Assembly (NCBI GenBank): GCA_951812395.1
Contig: CATOSD010000001.1
Coordinates: 310,001 to 374,000, forward strand
Direction: 5' to 3'
Origin: an uncultured Dehalococcoidia bacterium
GTDB taxonomy: Bacteria > Chloroflexota > Dehalococcoidia > Lucifugimonadales > CATOSD01
Length of the DNA stretch: 64,000 nucleotides
Each line of letters opens with the position of its first letter. Position 1 is the stretch's first letter. Of this stretch, positions 51,207-60,498 are shown in pieces. Under the pieces are notes generated by a model, which worked only from the letters and a program-made list of their open reading frames with translations, searched no databases and was not told the DNA's origin. Made by a program: the position numbers and the translations under genes.

Positions 51207-52121
51207 TTGGCCGCCGTCCGGTTCTTACTCTTCTGCAGAGACACTCTAAACGACTTCTTGTCCAAGAACTGTCCGTTCGTGGCGGGCGCCATCGCGTTCT
51301 ACACGCTGTTCTCCATATTTCCGCTCGCCCTCGCGATGGTGTCCATAGTGGGCTATCTGCTCAGCCCAAACCCGGAGGATACCCGGCTCGCGCACGACAT
51401 AGCCGAAGTGCTGCCCGTCTCCCAGGAGTTCATCGGCGACACCCTTCAGGGCGTGGCCAGGGCGCGAGCAATCACCGGCATAATCAGCGTCGTCGGACTG
51501 CTCGCCGCGTCCACCGCCGTGTTCGGAGCCATCCGCAAGGGCATCAACTCCGCCTGGGGCATCACCAGGACGCGCCCGTTCATGAAGGAGCGGCTGATCG
51601 ACCTCACGCTGGTGCTGTTCAGCGGCCTGGTGGTCATATTCGTGCTGTTCGTCGCGCCGCTGTTGTCGGCCTACGTCAGCGACATCGTGCTGTACTTAGC
51701 GCCGGGCGTAGGGATCGCCCACTGGCTCCTGGCGCTGGCCGGGCAGTTGACAACGCCGCTGTTGTACTTCCTCACGTTCCTGGTTCTCTACCGCTACCTG
51801 CCGAACACCAACGTTCGATTCGCCGACGTGTGGTTCGGCGCCCTCTTCGCGTCAATTGCCTTTGGCATCGCCAACTTCATTTTCGTCTGGTACGTAACGC
51901 GATTTCCCATCTACAACATCGTGTACGGCTCGGTCGGCGCGATCATGGCTTTGTTGACCTGGGTGTACGTATCGGCTATCATTTTACTATTGGGCGCCCT
52001 GGTCACATCCCGATACACGGCCTACGTTCAGAGGTCGACGGGGGTACAGGGCGTTAGGCTTTTGTGGGCGGGGCTGCTGCGTGTTCGACTTCGGGTTATG
52101 GTGGCGCCGGACGCCGGTTAG
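51207..52121 (+). CDS. YihY/BrkB-family membrane protein
   Basis: A 304-residue protein with six hydrophobic segments and the family opening NCPFVAGAIAFYTLFSIFPLALAMVS, plus YRYLPNTNVRFADVWFGALFASIAF and a C-terminal YGSVGAIMALLTWVYVSAIILLLGA. TTG 51207 is taken as start because GGAGG lies eight bases before it. Members are widespread inner-membrane proteins of unsettled function. It overlaps the protease gene by 41 bases, so the two are co-expressed. Confidence 0.9.
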   Translation: MAAVRFLLFCRDTLNDFLSKNCPFVAGAIAFYTLFSIFPLALAMVSIVGYLLSPNPEDTRLAHDIAEVLPVSQEFIGDTLQGVARARAITGIISVVGLLAASTAVFGAIRKGINSAWGITRTRPFMKERLIDLTLVLFSGLVVIFVLFVAPLLSAYVSDIVLYLAPGVGIAHWLLALAGQLTTPLLYFLTFLVLYRYLPNTNVRFADVWFGALFASIAFGIANFIFVWYVTRFPIYNIVYGSVGAIMALLTWVYVSAIILLLGALVTSRYTAYVQRSTGVQGVRLLWAGLLRVRLRVMVAPDAG

Positions 52122-53238
52122 AATTGTATCGCGCCTGGCGTTTGCCGCGTGCGTGCTGGTGTTTGCCGCCGCAGCCTGCTCGCAGGAACCCGATGCCCCA
52201 GGCGAGGCCATCGCGACCGCCACACCTGTCCCCACCGCGATCGTGACTGCGCCGCCGACCGCTCCCGCCGCCGTGACGCTTCCGCCGGCCGCCGCGCTCA
52301 CCACCCTGCCCTCCATCTCCAGCCTCGTCAAGCGCGTCAATCCCGCGGTCGCGTCCATATCCGTGGAGTCGGTAACGCGGGGCGTGTTCTTCGACTTCAA
52401 CGACGAGGGCGCCGGCTCGGGCGTCGTGATACGCGACGACGGCTACATCGTAACCAACTACCACGTGGTGCAGAACGCCGACGAGATTGCCGTTTCGCTG
52501 CCCAGCGGAGACACCTACACGGCGAAGGTGGTGGGCCAGGACCTGATAACAGACCTGGCCGTTATCAAGGTGGACACCGAGGACCCGCTGCCGACGGCCG
52601 ACCTGGTCAACTCCGACGCGCTCAACGTCGGCGACTGGGTGGTCGCGGTGGGCAACTCGCTGGCTCTCAAGGGCGGCCCCACGGTGACGCTCGGCATAGT
52701 GAGCGCCAAGGGACGCACCATCGACACGCAGCACGGCGTGCTGTACGACATGATCCAGACCGACGCCGCCATCAACGACGGCAACAGCGGCGGACCCGTG
52801 GTCAACATGGACGGCGAGGTCATCGGCATAAGCACGGCCATCTACCGCCAGGCGCAGGGCATAGGCTTCGCGGTCAGTTCGTCGGTCGCGGCGCCCATCA
52901 TCGAAAGCCTCATCGAGCACGGCAGAGTGGTGCGTCCGCTCATAGGGCTGAGCGGCACGGACGTCACCCCCGCCAACGCCAACCGCCTCGGCCTCCCCGT
53001 CAACGAGGGCATCATCGTCACCCGGATGTCGAGGGACGGCCCCGCCGCGAAGGCCGGCCTGCAGGTGGGCGACGTGGTCATCAAAATGGACGGCATTCCC
53101 ACGCCGGACATGGCCAAGTTCCTCACCCGCCTCTGGACCTACGAAGTAGACGACGTAGTCGAGCTCGAGTACTTCACCGACGGCGCCTTCGCCGTCGCCG
53201 AAGTCCACCTAGCCGAACGCCCCCCCGACATCCCCTAG
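52081..53238 (+). CDS. HtrA/DegP-like trypsin-PDZ serine protease, lipoprotein
   Basis: A 385-residue envelope protease. GTG 52081 opens inside the end of the yihY-like gene; the signal peptide ends VFAAAACSQ, followed by a Thr/Pro/Ala linker to about residue 78. Protease domain: His in VTNYHVV, Asp in TDLAVIKV, Ser in NDGNSGGPVVN, so the triad is complete. One PDZ domain (about 285-375) has VNEGIIVTRMSRDGPAAKAGLQVGDVVIKMDG. It degrades or refolds damaged exported proteins, anchored to the outer face of the membrane. Confidence 0.92.
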   Translation: MFDFGLWWRRTPVRIVSRLAFAACVLVFAAAACSQEPDAPGEAIATATPVPTAIVTAPPTAPAAVTLPPAAALTTLPSISSLVKRVNPAVASISVESVTRGVFFDFNDEGAGSGVVIRDDGYIVTNYHVVQNADEIAVSLPSGDTYTAKVVGQDLITDLAVIKVDTEDPLPTADLVNSDALNVGDWVVAVGNSLALKGGPTVTLGIVSAKGRTIDTQHGVLYDMIQTDAAINDGNSGGPVVNMDGEVIGISTAIYRQAQGIGFAVSSSVAAPIIESLIEHGRVVRPLIGLSGTDVTPANANRLGLPVNEGIIVTRMSRDGPAAKAGLQVGDVVIKMDGIPTPDMAKFLTRLWTYEVDDVVELEYFTDGAFAVAEVHLAERPPDIP

Positions 53239-53283
53239 CCGGCCGTTCCCACGACCCAGGCAGAATGACCAAGTGAAATTGAG

Positions 53284-53481
53284 GTGAGCGCCTTTACAGC
53301 CCGAATAGACAGTTGGGGCGACAACCTGGCAATTCAGATACCCCAGTCTCTAGCGTCAGAGGTCGGCCTTGAGGTGGACGCCGGAGTCGAGTTGACGCCG
53401 GGAGACGGCGAGTTGGTGGTTACCGTGAGGAAGGGGGCCAAATCCAGGTTGGACATCCTTCTGGAAGGCGTAACCGAATAG
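53284..53481 (+). CDS. MazE/AbrB-type antitoxin
   Basis: A 65-residue SpoVT/AbrB-like protein from GTG 53284: ARIDSWGDNLAIQIPQSLASEVGLEVDAGVELTPGDGELVVTV is the MazE swapped-hairpin DNA-binding domain, followed by a short acidic tail. It would bind its own promoter and a MazF toxin. The toxin gene behind it is broken, so it is now an orphan antitoxin. Confidence 0.8.
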   Translation: MSAFTARIDSWGDNLAIQIPQSLASEVGLEVDAGVELTPGDGELVVTVRKGAKSRLDILLEGVTE

Positions 53482-53543
53482 AACCTTCACGCCGAGGTGG
53501 AAACGGGACGACCCGCAGGGAAAGAGGTGTGTTGAATTGGCAA

Positions 53544-53702
53544 ATGCCGGCTCCGGCCCGTGGCGACGTGGTGTGGGTAGACTTCAACCCGCAGACTGGG
53601 CGAGAACAGGCGGGACTGCGGCAGGGGGTGGTGTCGCGGTTGCCTGCGTCGATTGTCGAGGCGGTGTTGCGGAACGTTCGAGCGCTGCTGTCCATAGAGT
53701 GA
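53544..53702 (+). pseudogene. MazF/PemK toxin with a large internal deletion
   Basis: The 52-residue frame joins a normal MazF start (RGDVVWVDFNPQTGREQAG) to a MazF-like end (LPASIVEAVLRNVRALLS), missing roughly the middle 55 residues of a 110-residue toxin. The joint lies in CTGCGGCAGGGGGTGG. The core strands and the conserved Thr/Ser region are absent, so no RNase activity is expected. Start is ATG 53544, or GTG 53529 in frame. Confidence 0.75.
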
Positions 53703-53735
53703 TGATGACTGGGTGGAGGTGAAGGGCCCAGACGC

Positions 53736-56700
53736 ATGGTCAACGTATCATCCGCGAAGAATCGAGCGCCAGAGACAAGCGATAGCGAACGCCTCTTGCT
53801 CCGGTGCCTCTCGCTAGACCTTGAAGTGACTCCCAAGGATAAGAGAATCCGGGCATTCGCCGGCGTGCGCCCGGACACGGGCGGGCGCATGATCTTCAAC
53901 GGCCGCGGGGAAGACTTGGACTCTGCACTGGCGAGGTTGGACACCTTCGCTGAAGGCGCGGAATGTCTACTCGGGCACAACCTCATCGCTTTTGATTTGC
54001 CCCACTTGCGAGCGGCGAATCCCAACCTTCGGCTTCTGCGGCTGCCGGCAGCGGACACGCTCATGCTCAACCCGCTCGCCTACCCACGCAACCCGTACCA
54101 CCACCTGGTGAAGCATTACCAGGACGGCCAGCTCCAGCGCGGGCGCATTAACGACCCGGAACTGGACGCCAGGCTGACTCTCGAGGTGTTCGCCAACCAG
54201 CAGATGATGCTACGCGATGCGGAGCCCGACTTGTTGGCCGCGTGGCACTGGCTCACCGGCGGGTACGTTGGCCCCGGATTCGACAGGGTGTTTACAGCGA
54301 TACGTCGCTCCCCAAGGCCATCGGACATAGAGGCGCACCGAGCGATTCGAGCGCGGCTTGAAGAAAGCGCCTGCAGCACCCATACCAGCGAGGTGATGGC
54401 GGACGCCGCCACACTCGGTTGGCCGCTGGCCTACGCCCTCGCGTGGCTGTCGGTGTCCGGCAGCAACTCGGTGATGCCGCCATGGGTGCGCCACCAGTTC
54501 CCGGAGGCGGGTCGGCTGGTGCGCCGGCTGCGGGACACGGCCTGCACTGATTCGGCGTGCGCTTGGTGCCAGGAGCGCCATGACGCCCTTGGTGAGCTCA
54601 AGCGCTGGTTCCCCTCTATTGATAGCTTCCGTGAGGAGCCGGGATACGAGCCGGAACGGCCGATGCAGCAGGCCGTCGTGGAGACGGCGATGGCGGGAGA
54701 GCAAGTGCTGGCGATCATGCCCACCGGCTCCGGCAAATCGCTGTGCTACCAGGTACCGGCGCTGTCACGCTACGACAAGACGGGCGCGCTGACGGTGGTC
54801 ATTTCGCCGCTGGTCGCCCTCATGGCCGACCAGGTAAATGGGCTCAAACGGCGCGGCATCGACTCGTGCGTGACCATAAACGGGCTTCTGTCGATGCCGG
54901 AGCGCAAGGACGCGCTCGACCGGGTGCGGCTGGGCGACGCCGGTATCCTCATCATCTCGCCGGAGCAGTTGCGCAACGTCTCCGTGCGCCGCGTGGTGGA
55001 GCAGCGCGAGATAGGAGCGTGGGTGCTGGACGAGGCCCACTGCCTGTCCAGGTGGGGGCACGATTTCCGGCCCGACTACCGCTACGTGGGGCGCTTCATC
55101 CGAGAGAGGGCCGGGGATGAACCGCCTCCTCCTCTGATCTGCCTCACGGCGACCTCCAGGCCCGACGTAACTCTCGAGATCGTAGAGTACTTCCGAAAAG
55201 AGCTCGGCGTCACGCTGAGGGTCTTCGACGGTGGGGCGAAGCGCAACAACCTGGAGTTCGTCGTTGTGCGGACTAGCGGCGCCGAGAAGTTCGCCCACGT
55301 CCACCAGATACTGGAGGAGCGCCTGCCGGCGGATGAGCCGGGTGGTGCAATCGTCTACTGCGCGACTAGGAACCAGGCCGAGCAGTTGGCGGCGTTCCTG
55401 CAGGAAAAGGGTATCGCGGCAGACCACTTCCACGCGGGGCTGACACCTGAAGTAAAGAAGAATGTCCAGGAGAGTTTCATAAGCGGCGACCTGCGGGCCA
55501 TCGTCGCTACCAACGCCTTCGGCATGGGCATAGACAAACCGGACGTTCGCGTTGTGATCCACGCCGACATCCCCGGTTCGCTGGAGAACTACCTGCAGGA
55601 GGCCGGGCGCGCCGGGCGGGACCAGCAGGTCGCGCACTGCGTCCTGCTCTACACCGACGACGACGTCGAGAGGCAGTTCGGCATGTCGGCCCGTTCGCGT
55701 CTGAGCCGTCTCGAGATTCACGGCGTTCTCAGGGCGCTGCGGAACCTGGACCGCAAGAAACGCATGGAGGGCGACGTGGTGGCGACCGCCGGAGAGATTC
55801 TCCGGGAGGACGAAGAGCACGCATTCGAGCGTGACTCGAACACCGACGACACACGTGTGCGGACATCTGTGGCCTGGCTGGAGGAGTCGGAGTTGCTGAC
55901 ACGCGAGGAGAACCGCGTGCAGGTGTTCCCATCCTCGCTGCGTGTCAACTCGATCGAACAGGCGAAATCGAAGCTCCAGGACAGCCGCATCCGAGACGAC
56001 TACCGCAAGAGGCTGTTGTCCATTTGCGGGGCGCTGTTCGCGGCGGACCCGGACGAGGGCCTTTCCACCGACGAACTCATGGCCGAATCCGGCCTGACTC
56101 CGGAAGGGGTGCGCGGCGCGCTCCACGACCTGGAGCAGCTGGGCATAGCCAGCAACGACACCGCGCTGACCGCTTTCGTCCACGCGGGCGTCCGGCGGCA
56201 TTCCCGGAGTCGATTCGAAGAGGCGGCGGGACTGGAGCGCGCCGTAATCGAGCTCCTGCGGGAGACCTACCCGGACATGGCGCAGGGAGAGTCCTCTCCG
56301 TTGCATCTCCGCCTCGTCACGCCGCGGCTCAAGGAAGAGGGCCACACCTCCGCGCTGCCGGAGAGGGTTCGGAGCATCGTCCGAAGCGTCGCCGCCGACG
56401 GACGAGGCGAGGGCGGAAGCGGGGGAAGCCTGGGTGTGCGAGGGCGCGACACGGAGACACTCATGGTAACACTGCAGCGTGAGTGGCAAGATGTGGAGAG
56501 CCTCGCGGAGCGGCGCCGCGCGGCCGCTTCCGTTCTGCTGAACCACCTGCTCTCCACCCTGCCCCAAGGAAGTCGCGGCACGGACCTGCTCGCGGAAACC
56601 ACCATGGGCAAGCTGACGACCGCGCTAAAGTCCGACATGACACTCGCCGGCCAGGTAAGAGAAGCCGCCCTGCCAACATTGCTGCACCGCGCCCTCTTGT

Positions 56701-58889
56701 GGCTGCACGAGCAGGAGGTCATCCGGCTCAACAGGGGCCTTGCCGTTTTTCGACCCGCGATGACAATCCGGCTGGAGCGCGACCGGCGTGGATTCGCCCA
56801 GGCCGATTACACGCCCCTCAAGGTCCACTACGACGAACAGGTCATCCAGATTCACGTGATGGTGGAGTACGTCCAGCGGGGACTCGAAGTGATGGCCGAT
56901 GCGGTCCGGTTGGCGATGGACTACTTCAGCCTCAGAAGGGACGACTTTTTGAAGCGATGGCTGCCGGACCGCGATAGAGAAATCTCGCGGCAGACCACGC
57001 CGGAGTCGTGGCGCACCATCGTCGACAGCCTGAACAACCCTATCCAGCGGCGCATTGTGGCGGACGACCGCGAGCAGACCAACGTGCTGGTGCTGGCAGG
57101 CCCCGGATCCGGCAAGACGCGGGTGTTGGTGCACCGCATCGCATACCTGGTGCGCGCGAGACGCGAGAATCCGCGCGGCATCCTCGCGCTCGCCTACAAC
57201 AGACACGCCGCCGTGGAGATTCGCCGCCGCCTGGCAGAGCTCATCGGCGACGACGCCAAAGGCGTGTTGGTGCTCACGTGCCACGCGCTCGCGATGCGAC
57301 TGGTCGGCGCCAGTTTCAGCGAGCGCGCCAACCGTCTCGACGTCGTCGACTTCAAGGCGGTGTTGCGCCAGGCCGTGGACCTGCTGCGGGGCACGGGGTT
57401 GCCGCCCGAAGAAGTGGACGAACAGAGGTCGCGGCTGCTGTCGGGATTTCGTTGGATTCTCGTCGACGAGTACCAGGACATAGGACGCGACGAGTATGAC
57501 CTGATCTCCGCCTTGGCGGGAAGAACCCTGACAGAGGAGGACGACAAGCTGAGCCTGTTCGCCGTGGGCGACGACGACCAGAACATCTACGCGTTCAATG
57601 GTGCGTCCGTAGAGTTCATTCGCCGGTTTGAGAAGGACTATGGCGCGAGACCTATGTACCTGACCGGCAACTACCGTTCCACCGGCCACATCATCGGCGC
57701 AGCCAACGCGGTTATCGAGCCGGCGCGGGAGAGGATGAAGGCCGATCGTCCTATCCATATCAACCGAGCGCGCGAAAAAGATCCGCCGGGCGGGGCGTGG
57801 GGCATGGCCGATCCCGTCACGCGCGGTCGCGTCCAGGTGTTGCCTGCCGGGAGTACCCCAATCACCCAGGCGCAGACGGCGGTGGCCGAGCTGCAAAGAC
57901 TGGCCTCTCTATCTGCCGAGTGGGACTGGTCCAAGTGTGCCGTAATCGCTCGGGAGTGGGCATACCTCGAACCGGTGCGCAGTCTGTGCGAACTGGTAGG
58001 CATACCGGTCCAGATGGCCAACGAGGACTTTTCGGGCACCTGGCATCTGCGCGAAACCCAGTCGCTGGTGAAGTGGCTCCGCAGCCGCGACTCCCGCCTG
58101 GTGAGTGGCGAAGATCTGAACGGCTGGCTGGAAAACAAGCCAGCCGGAACCTGGCTTGAAGTCCTGGCCGAGGCGCTAGCCGAGTACGAGGCTGAAACCG
58201 GCGGCGCGGAAACGCCGGTGGACAGCTTCATCGAATGGCTCGCCGAGTGGTCGCGGGACTTCCGCCGCCGCCAGCGCGGGCTGCTGCTGCTCACCGCCCA
58301 CCGCGCCAAAGGGCTCGAGTTCGACCACGTGGTCGTGTTGGACGGAAACTGGGACCGTGCCGGAATCGGCGAGGACCGGAACGCCCCGAGGCGGCTGTAC
58401 TACGTGGCTATGACACGCGCCCGTCAGTCCCTGACGCTGGCGCGCCTTCCGGGCGCGCACAGGATTCAGGACGCCCTTGAGGCCGTTCCCTCCGTGCTGC
58501 GGCGAGCGGCGCCTGTCGGACTTCCCGAAGCACCGCCGGAGATGGCGCGCCGCTACCGGCGGCTCAGCCTGCGTGACGTGTTCCTGAGCTACGCAGGATA
58601 CCGTGCCCCCGAACATCCGGTGCATCGATCAATCGCGGCGCTGGCGTCCGGCGACCCGCTGCGGGTTCGGACGAAAGGCGCCCGCTGGCAACTGCTTAAC
58701 CGGAACGGTGTGGAGGTAGGACAGCTATCCAGCAGCTTCGAACCACCACCAGGGATGCGCTGCACAGCGGCATCTGTACTGGCCGTGGCCACATGGAGCC
58801 GCGATAAGTCTGACCCGGAGTACCAGGAAAAGCTACACTGCGATGAGTGGGAAGTGGTGGTGCCTGAGCTGGTCTTCGAACCGGCGTGA
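53736..58889 (+). CDS. DEDD exonuclease - RecQ helicase - UvrD/PcrA helicase triple fusion
   Basis: A 1717-residue protein. Residues 20-160: RNase H-fold 3'-5' exonuclease with LSLDLE (D28, E30), GHNLIAFDLPHL (N82, D87) and ELDARLTLEVF (D144). About 300-640: RecQ-type SF2 helicase with MPTGSGKSLCYQVPAL, VLDEAHCLSRWGHDFRPDY, ATNAFGMGIDKPDVR, QEAGRAGRD. About 640-1080: winged-helix and linker regions. About 1100-1620: SF1 UvrD-like helicase with LAGPGSGKTRVL, VDEYQDI, GDDDQNIYAF, TGNYRST, TAHRAKGLEFDHVVVLDG and YVAMTRARQ. All motor and nuclease residues are present. Purine-rich GGAGGTGAAGGG precedes ATG 53736. A DNA end-processing role in repair or defence is expected; it stands alone behind a decayed MazEF. 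Confidence 0.9.
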   Translation: MVNVSSAKNRAPETSDSERLLLRCLSLDLEVTPKDKRIRAFAGVRPDTGGRMIFNGRGEDLDSALARLDTFAEGAECLLGHNLIAFDLPHLRAANPNLRLLRLPAADTLMLNPLAYPRNPYHHLVKHYQDGQLQRGRINDPELDARLTLEVFANQQMMLRDAEPDLLAAWHWLTGGYVGPGFDRVFTAIRRSPRPSDIEAHRAIRARLEESACSTHTSEVMADAATLGWPLAYALAWLSVSGSNSVMPPWVRHQFPEAGRLVRRLRDTACTDSACAWCQERHDALGELKRWFPSIDSFREEPGYEPERPMQQAVVETAMAGEQVLAIMPTGSGKSLCYQVPALSRYDKTGALTVVISPLVALMADQVNGLKRRGIDSCVTINGLLSMPERKDALDRVRLGDAGILIISPEQLRNVSVRRVVEQREIGAWVLDEAHCLSRWGHDFRPDYRYVGRFIRERAGDEPPPPLICLTATSRPDVTLEIVEYFRKELGVTLRVFDGGAKRNNLEFVVVRTSGAEKFAHVHQILEERLPADEPGGAIVYCATRNQAEQLAAFLQEKGIAADHFHAGLTPEVKKNVQESFISGDLRAIVATNAFGMGIDKPDVRVVIHADIPGSLENYLQEAGRAGRDQQVAHCVLLYTDDDVERQFGMSARSRLSRLEIHGVLRALRNLDRKKRMEGDVVATAGEILREDEEHAFERDSNTDDTRVRTSVAWLEESELLTREENRVQVFPSSLRVNSIEQAKSKLQDSRIRDDYRKRLLSICGALFAADPDEGLSTDELMAESGLTPEGVRGALHDLEQLGIASNDTALTAFVHAGVRRHSRSRFEEAAGLERAVIELLRETYPDMAQGESSPLHLRLVTPRLKEEGHTSALPERVRSIVRSVAADGRGEGGSGGSLGVRGRDTETLMVTLQREWQDVESLAERRRAAASVLLNHLLSTLPQGSRGTDLLAETTMGKLTTALKSDMTLAGQVREAALPTLLHRALLWLHEQEVIRLNRGLAVFRPAMTIRLERDRRGFAQADYTPLKVHYDEQVIQIHVMVEYVQRGLEVMADAVRLAMDYFSLRRDDFLKRWLPDRDREISRQTTPESWRTIVDSLNNPIQRRIVADDREQTNVLVLAGPGSGKTRVLVHRIAYLVRARRENPRGILALAYNRHAAVEIRRRLAELIGDDAKGVLVLTCHALAMRLVGASFSERANRLDVVDFKAVLRQAVDLLRGTGLPPEEVDEQRSRLLSGFRWILVDEYQDIGRDEYDLISALAGRTLTEEDDKLSLFAVGDDDQNIYAFNGASVEFIRRFEKDYGARPMYLTGNYRSTGHIIGAANAVIEPARERMKADRPIHINRAREKDPPGGAWGMADPVTRGRVQVLPAGSTPITQAQTAVAELQRLASLSAEWDWSKCAVIAREWAYLEPVRSLCELVGIPVQMANEDFSGTWHLRETQSLVKWLRSRDSRLVSGEDLNGWLENKPAGTWLEVLAEALAEYEAETGGAETPVDSFIEWLAEWSRDFRRRQRGLLLLTAHRAKGLEFDHVVVLDGNWDRAGIGEDRNAPRRLYYVAMTRARQSLTLARLPGAHRIQDALEAVPSVLRRAAPVGLPEAPPEMARRYRRLSLRDVFLSYAGYRAPEHPVHRSIAALASGDPLRVRTKGARWQLLNRNGVEVGQLSSSFEPPPGMRCTAASVLAVATWSRDKSDPEYQEKLHCDEWEVVVPELVFEPA

Positions 58890-59048
58890 GGATGAACGTG
58901 AGAATAGGCGTTCCCAGCTTGCCGAGGAATCCAGGACCCTTGAGCGCAACGCTCAGATCGAGAGCGTTGCGCAGAGCCGAGCGTACACGGCGGCAAGGAC
59001 CAGCCCAGGCGCGCCGCGCTGGTGATGTGAGCAGGGGCGAAACAGGAA

Positions 59049-59078
59049 AGGCCCACCAGCAGAAACTGTAGTGGGCCT
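59049..59078 (-). terminator. Terminator of the small coiled-coil membrane protein gene
   Basis: AGGCCCAC-N14-GTGGGCCT, a perfect 8-bp stem downstream of the minus-strand stop, followed on that strand by TTCCTGTTT. A decayed copy is at 59765-59796 behind the duplicated fragment. Confidence 0.6.
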
Positions 59079-59103
59079 CTTCCGCGCCTTATGACTCTTG
59101 AGT

Positions 59104-59481
59104 CTACTTGTCGCCGTTGGCGATACGCTCGATCTCCGACTTTCTTTCGGCGTCGGACATGTTCAGCAGCCGCTTGGCCAACCCCTGCTCGCCCTCCTGC
59201 CTGCCTTCCGCCTTACCTTCCTGCCTGCCTTCCTCCCTGCCTTTCATTCTCTGTTGTCTTTTGAATCTCTCGGCGAGCATCTCAAACACCTCCACTCCAA
59301 CATATGTGGCCGCTCCCCCTACTACCACAACCCATTCCATGTGCTGCAGCACAGCTATGGTAGTAGCTGCAAAGCTGTCTGTATTCTTCTCCCAGACTTC
59401 GTACCTTAAAATCCAAGCCAGCCCCAAAGCCGTCAAGATGCCAAAAACGACGAAGTAGCTGACCGTGGGTCGAAACGACAC
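59104..59481 (-). CDS. Small membrane protein with Glu/Arg/Gln-rich coiled coil
   Basis: A 125-residue protein from GTG 59481 (AGAGGACACC upstream). Two hydrophobic helices (about 9-27 and 47-65), then a highly charged tail with EEGRQEGKAEGRQEGEQG repeats and LLNMSDAERKSEIERIANG. Tails of this EGRQEG type are common in DUF/Rpn-like proteins. Function unknown. On the minus strand TTGACA near 59553-59548 with an inverted repeat TATGCG/CGCATA just after it is a likely promoter/operator. Confidence 0.65.
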   Translation of the reverse strand: MSFRPTVSYFVVFGILTALGLAWILRYEVWEKNTDSFAATTIAVLQHMEWVVVVGGAATYVGVEVFEMLAERFKRQQRMKGREEGRQEGKAEGRQEGEQGLAKRLLNMSDAERKSEIERIANGDK

Positions 59482-59689
59482 CGATCAGGGTGTCCTCTTA
59501 AAGCGATTGTTCATAATTTACAATATGCGTATTCTCGCATACATTGTCAACCCAGAACCGCGCAATCCCATCCCCACCCGCGCCACCCAAGTGCCCCACC
59601 ATCGACCCGCCGACGCCAACACCCGTACCCGTTTCATCCCACCCCCAACGACAGTCGACTAGCACCCAGCTGTCAGCCAAGCGATGCGC

Positions 59690-60110
59690 CGACCCGTCCG
59701 TACACGGCGGCAAGCCCCAACCCCGCGGCGCGGCCCTGTTGATGTGAGCGGCGACGAAACACGAGAGGCCCGCCAGCAGAAACTGTCGTGGGCCTCTTCC
59801 GTGCCTTATGACTCTTGAGTCTACTTGTCGCCGTTGGCGATACGCTCGATCTCCGACTTCCTTTCGGCGTCGGACATGTTCAGCAGCCGCTTGGCCAACT
59901 CCTGCTCGCCCTCCTGCCTGCCTTCCTCCCTGCCTTTCATCCTCTGTTGTCTTTTGAATCTCTCGGCGAGCATCTCAAACACCTCCACCCCAACATATGT
60001 GGCCGCTCCAAATCACCCCACAATTCCGCCCCAGAACCGCGCAATTCAATCCCCACCCGCGTCACCCAGGCGCCCCACCATCGGCCCACCTAAGCGCAAT
60101 CCCATCCCCG
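59690..60110. repeat. Second copy of the coiled-coil gene unit, internally deleted
   Basis: The stretch repeats 58975-59660: terminator hairpin, gene end and C-rich upstream region, but lacks about 235 bases that in the first copy hold the start and both membrane helices. The units stand in tandem. Spacing between units is C-rich and contains no gene (59482-59820). Confidence 0.75.
59821..60010 (-). pseudogene. Truncated copy of the coiled-coil membrane protein gene
   Basis: Reads AATYVGVEVFEMLAERFKRQQRMKGREEGRQEGEQELAKRLLNMSDAERKSEIERIANG to the same stop as the intact copy, but without start or membrane helices. The charged repeat is 24 bases (eight residues) shorter than in the intact copy. 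Confidence 0.75.
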
Positions 60111-60498
60111 TTTCGTCCCACCCCAACCACCTCAGAGCAGCCCGCGACACCCTCGCCCCCGCACCCCACGCCCTTGACAAATACGAACGTGCGTACTATC
60201 CTTCACTCACCCAGGACAACCAACCCATCCGGCCACCACGACGCTGGCGCAGCTTAACAATCCCATACCGCGAGCACGTCAATCCTCACCCCTCACTAAG
60301 CATTGGTGCCGTGCCCACAAACGGAGAGTCCCATTTCCGCCCAAAATGAGCACCGACCCTACCTCTTTGGAGCACAACCCTGTGCCAGGGTTACTCAAAT
60401 GCTTACCGCTCCCAAGTACGAATGGCACGAAATGGAACGGAATGGAACATTCTTCGAAGACGAACTCATCCGGTCGCCCAAATGCGTGCTACTCCCCC
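60011..60498. other. C-rich gene-free stretch with a promoter-like element
   Basis: TTGACA (60174-60179), 17 bases, TATCCT (60197-60202), with GAAC-N4-GTAC (60185-60196) in the spacer, the same layout as 47003-47031. It points rightwards, but no plus-strand gene follows; the next gene is convergent. Confidence 0.35.

Noticed and set aside
59098..59409. Plus-strand frames over the coiled-coil gene repeats
   Set aside because: They read the complement of the EGRQEG repeats as Leu/Pro/Ser runs; the minus-strand gene has start, hairpin terminator and a duplicated copy.
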